Origin: Desulfobacterales bacterium
GTDB taxonomy: Bacteria; Desulfobacterota; Desulfobacteria; Desulfobacterales; JAFDCJ01
Assembly: GCA_029932495.1 (NCBI GenBank)
Contig: JAOZPY010000111.1
Coordinates: forward strand, 1 to 7,800
Reading direction: 5' to 3'
Length of the DNA stretch: 7,800 nt
Shown piece by piece: positions 5,894 to 7,800 of the stretch (positions are counted from its first letter, which is position 1; each line of letters opens with the position of its first letter). The position numbers were made by a program, and so were the translations under genes. The notes under the pieces are model-generated. The model saw only the letters and a program-made list of their open reading frames with translations, had not been told where the DNA came from and did no database searches.

Positions 5894-7007
5894 TTTGAAT
5901 CACCTCCATGATCCGGCCTGGCTTGATCATCCCCCCGTTCATCTGCCCCAAAAAATCGATTTTTTTTCCCGGCAGCACCCGTTGGAGTTCCCTGACATAC
6001 TGTCCGAGATTCATCTCTGCCATGACCACGCGCCTGTAAGGAGCTGCTTTTTCCCGAATCAGCGCTTCGGGGACGGGCCACAGTGTCTTCACAATCAACA
6101 GCGAGGCTGATTGGTCGCTTTGGCGCAGTTCCTTCACCGCCACTTTGGCCGCTCTGGCCGTCACCCCATACGCTATTACCAGTGTATCGGCACCCGGCAC
6201 CACATATTCATCATAGTAAGTGAATTCGGAAATGTTTATCTTGATTTTAGCGTCAAGCCGCTCCAGCACCTTCTCAATCTGCTCAGGATCGGTGGTGATA
6301 TATCCGTCAGGGCCATGCGTGGATGAGGTCTGCCGAACAAGAATGGTACCCCCGAGGGGGAGAAAATCGGGAACCAACCGGTCATCCTTTGTCGCAAAAG
6401 GCAAGAAAGACGCATTCGCGTCAGCCATTTTACGTTCTACAACGGATGGCAGATCCAATGCTTCCAGGTCCACGGTCTCTCGGGTCATGGAAATTTCCTT
6501 GTTTGCAGCCACGAAAACCGGGCAACGGTACTTTTCGGCAAGATTAAACGCCTGCATGGTAAGCACATAGCAGTCCTTTACATTCACCGGCGCCAGGACA
6601 ATCACCGGCAATCCACCGCTGTTACCCCATCGCAGAAATTGAATATCTCCATCGGCCCCTCTCGTTGCGGATCCGGTAGATGGTCCCAGACGCTGGACAT
6701 CGATGATTACGATGGGAATCTCGCTGCCGATGGCGAACGAAATCTGTTCGCTGTACAGGCTGATGCCCGGACCTGATGTCGCCGTCATGCTCTTCATCCC
6801 GGCCATGGCCGCCCCGAGACAGAAACCGATGGATGCGATTTCATCTTCACCCTGCAGACAAATGCCGCCCTTGGGTGGCAACAGCTTGAGCATGGTGTTA
6901 TAGATCGTTGTGGCAGGTGTGATGGGGTAGCCGGCAAAAAAATTGCACCCTGCCGCTACAGCTCCCCGGCCGATGGCTTCGTTGCCTTCCATGAGACTCA
7001 TTCCCAT
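5886..7007 (-). CDS. 2-oxoacid:ferredoxin oxidoreductase, alpha subunit
   Basis: Pairs with the fused beta-gamma protein. The 373 residues fit a stand-alone alpha subunit (domains I and II) without the N-terminal gamma domain that some relatives carry. Landmarks: GYPITPAT at 26-33, the EDEIA segment at 54-58 that contributes the glutamate acting on TPP, ATSGPGIS at 76-83, and a conserved RLGPSTG-type loop near residues 105-111. It lacks cysteine clusters, so iron-sulfur binding is left to the beta part. The start is the ATG at 7005-7007 with GGAGG 9 bases upstream. It follows the AOR gene after a 131-base gap and overlaps the downstream gene by 8 bases. It resembles the KorA/VorB branch in general form; whether it prefers 2-oxoglutarate, branched-chain or aryl 2-oxoacids is open. 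Confidence 0.95.
   Translation of the reverse strand: MGMSLMEGNEAIGRGAVAAGCNFFAGYPITPATTIYNTMLKLLPPKGGICLQGEDEIASIGFCLGAAMAGMKSMTATSGPGISLYSEQISFAIGSEIPIVIIDVQRLGPSTGSATRGADGDIQFLRWGNSGGLPVIVLAPVNVKDCYVLTMQAFNLAEKYRCPVFVAANKEISMTRETVDLEALDLPSVVERKMADANASFLPFATKDDRLVPDFLPLGGTILVRQTSSTHGPDGYITTDPEQIEKVLERLDAKIKINISEFTYYDEYVVPGADTLVIAYGVTARAAKVAVKELRQSDQSASLLIVKTLWPVPEALIREKAAPYRRVVMAEMNLGQYVRELQRVLPGKKIDFLGQMNGGMIKPGRIMEVIQSG
5903..5907 (-). promoter_or_regulatory. Ribosome binding site supporting the GTG start of the beta-gamma gene
   Basis: GGAGG on the minus strand, inside the 3' end of the alpha gene, lies 9 bases before the GTG at 5891-5893. It explains an otherwise unusual start codon and the 8-base overlap GTGGATAG with the alpha stop codon. 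Confidence 0.75.
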
Positions 7008-7016
7008 GAATCAAGT

Positions 7017-7021
7017 CCTCC
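7017..7021 (-). promoter_or_regulatory. Ribosome binding site of the OFOR alpha gene
   Basis: GGAGG on the minus strand, 9 bases before the ATG at 7005-7007; it confirms that the alpha subunit starts here and does not extend into the upstream open frame. Confidence 0.75.
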
Positions 7022-7089
7022 GAAAAAATATTTTCTGCGTCTGAGATGATCTTTGCGCTGAAATAGGCTTGTTTACCATGGTCCCAGTC

Positions 7090-7134
7090 TTTCATCTCAC
7101 TGAAAAACTTCCCATCGACCTCCATGAGATGAAA
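7090..7134. repeat. 10-bp perfect inverted repeat (stem-loop) upstream of OFOR alpha
   Basis: TTTCATCTCA at 7090-7099 pairs perfectly with TGAGATGAAA at 7125-7134, leaving a 25-base loop. It begins 5 bases past the AOR stop codon (7139-7141), reading along the transcript. In RNA it could form a hairpin that limits 3' decay or tunes expression between AOR and OFOR. There is no T-run directly after it, so a classical terminator is unlikely. It could also be a protein binding site in DNA. Confidence 0.5.
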
Positions 7135-7138
7135 TCGA

Positions 7139-7800
7139 TCAGCTGAGGCCAAGTTCCTTCAGTCGCTGCTGTTTGGGAATGCCGTCAGATGTCCAGTTTT
7201 GTTCCTGGTAGTATTCATCCAGCATTTCTGCCAGATGACAGACCATGCCTTTCGCCGGACCAGTTGGCATTGGCTCGTTAGTGAGCCGTTTGGGTAAGGT
7301 ATCATCCTTGCGGGAAAAACCTGCTTTGTTTAAAAAAAGCCGCTCAGCATTAATGATGCGCTCGCCGGCCTGCAGCAGTTCATCAAGTGTGTAACCGGCT
7401 CCGGTGGCGGCATTCAGATATTCAAGAATACCCGTTGGTGGTACATCAAGGCGTTTTTCAGTCAAATTTCTTACAGCAAAAAAGATGCAAAGCCCAACTG
7501 AATCAATTATGGCCGAAAGATCCTGGAATGATTTGGTTAGTTTTGCCTTTCCTTTCCACTCATGAGGATCCACCGGTTTCGGTATTGCAAACAGCTCGAA
7601 GTAAGCCGGGTCACCGCGCATATGCGAACCTCCGATCGGCGAGGTGGCATATGCCAATCCCATAGCCTGAGCACCGCGGGGTTCGTATCCTGGAAACTCC
7701 TGTTTTTTGGAGACAATGGCAAGCTCGGAATGTCCGTAGCGACTGGCCAGACGATAACTACCTTCAGCCAACTTGTCACCAAAGCCTTCGCGATATCCGG
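7139..7800 (-). CDS. Aldehyde:ferredoxin oxidoreductase (tungsten/molybdenum, AOR family), C-terminal part
   Basis: Oxidises aldehydes to carboxylic acids with ferredoxin, or reduces acids, using a bis-pterin tungsten or molybdenum centre and one [4Fe-4S] cluster; cytoplasmic. Only the last 220 or so residues are in the window; the reading frame is open through the right edge. Signatures: GFGDKLAEGS, FPGYEPRGAQAMGLAYATSP with the following SHMRGDP, and DSVGLC (codons 7487-7504), the conserved DxxGxC pterin/cluster motif whose cysteine (7487-7489) is the fourth cluster ligand. The end, from EPMPTGPAKG through the DEYY segment to KELGLS, is the standard AOR C-terminus. The first three cluster cysteines and the N-terminal domain lie outside. 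It is the first visible gene of the operon leading into OFOR and aminotransferase, which share ferredoxin as the electron carrier. Substrate is unknown. Confidence 0.95.
   Translation of the reverse strand, partial: GYREGFGDKLAEGSYRLASRYGHSELAIVSKKQEFPGYEPRGAQAMGLAYATSPIGGSHMRGDPAYFELFAIPKPVDPHEWKGKAKLTKSFQDLSAIIDSVGLCIFFAVRNLTEKRLDVPPTGILEYLNAATGAGYTLDELLQAGERIINAERLFLNKAGFSRKDDTLPKRLTNEPMPTGPAKGMVCHLAEMLDEYYQEQNWTSDGIPKQQRLKELGLS

Larger units (their letters stand above)
7008..7138. other. Intergenic region between AOR and OFOR alpha with an inverted repeat
   Basis: 131 bases in the middle of the operon, longer than the other junctions. It contains three copies of an 8-base motif: TGAGATGA at 7042-7049 and 7125-7132, and its reverse complement TCATCTCA at 7092-7099. 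An out-of-frame open stretch starts inside the AOR end (TTG at 7150-7152) and runs into the alpha gene, reading for example MEVDGKFFSEMKDWDHGKQA; it has no ribosome binding site and no recognised relatives. No ferredoxin-like cysteine motif, which might be expected for a delta subunit, is present here. Confidence 0.55.

Noticed and set aside
6991..7001. Palindrome ATGAGACTCAT at the start of the OFOR alpha gene
   Set aside because: It is within codons of the N-terminus (MSLME) and has no matching partner or promoter context; likely chance.

Overview
The window looks like chromosomal DNA of an anaerobic bacterium. It encodes the end of a tungsten/molybdenum aldehyde:ferredoxin oxidoreductase (AOR) and a complete 2-oxoacid:ferredoxin oxidoreductase (OFOR), together with an acyl-CoA synthetase and scattered transposase debris. 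That mix would suit a Desulfobacterota-type (deltaproteobacterial) sulfate reducer or syntroph. The taxon is an inference from gene content only; no marker gene is present.

Layout. (1) Positions 1-1310, minus strand: AMP-forming acyl-CoA synthetase, cut by the left window edge before its C-terminal domain. (2) 1311-1876: a long AT-rich divergent intergenic region holding a candidate promoter and 17-bp palindrome for the synthetase gene, and a 10-bp palindrome just before the next gene. (3) 1877-2473, plus strand: TetR-family regulator, divergent from the synthetase gene. (4) 2474-3372: a degraded zone. It holds a short unassigned open frame, the 5' fifth of a D-cysteine desulfhydrase/ACC deaminase-type gene (plus strand), and the 5' part of a transposase gene (minus strand). 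The two gene fragments face each other and meet near 2870; both have lost their 3' parts. (5) 7800-3373, minus strand: an apparent operon in the order AOR (partial), OFOR alpha, OFOR beta-gamma fusion, class I aminotransferase.

How the genes may work together. The aminotransferase would convert an amino acid to its 2-oxoacid. The OFOR would oxidise the 2-oxoacid to acyl-CoA with reduction of ferredoxin, or run in reverse. The AOR would interconvert an aldehyde and its acid using the same ferredoxin pool; OFOR-type enzymes are known to release aldehydes as a side product. The block therefore reads as an amino-acid/2-oxoacid oxidation module, substrate unknown. The synthetase and TetR pair is probably a separate regulatory unit for fatty or aromatic acid activation.

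The least ordinary points are the beta-gamma fusion in a two-gene OFOR without an adjacent ferredoxin subunit gene, a repeated TGAGATGA motif forming a 10-bp inverted repeat between AOR and OFOR alpha, and the rearrangement junction near 2870. I found no CRISPR array, tRNA, rRNA, phage module or clearly new defence system.
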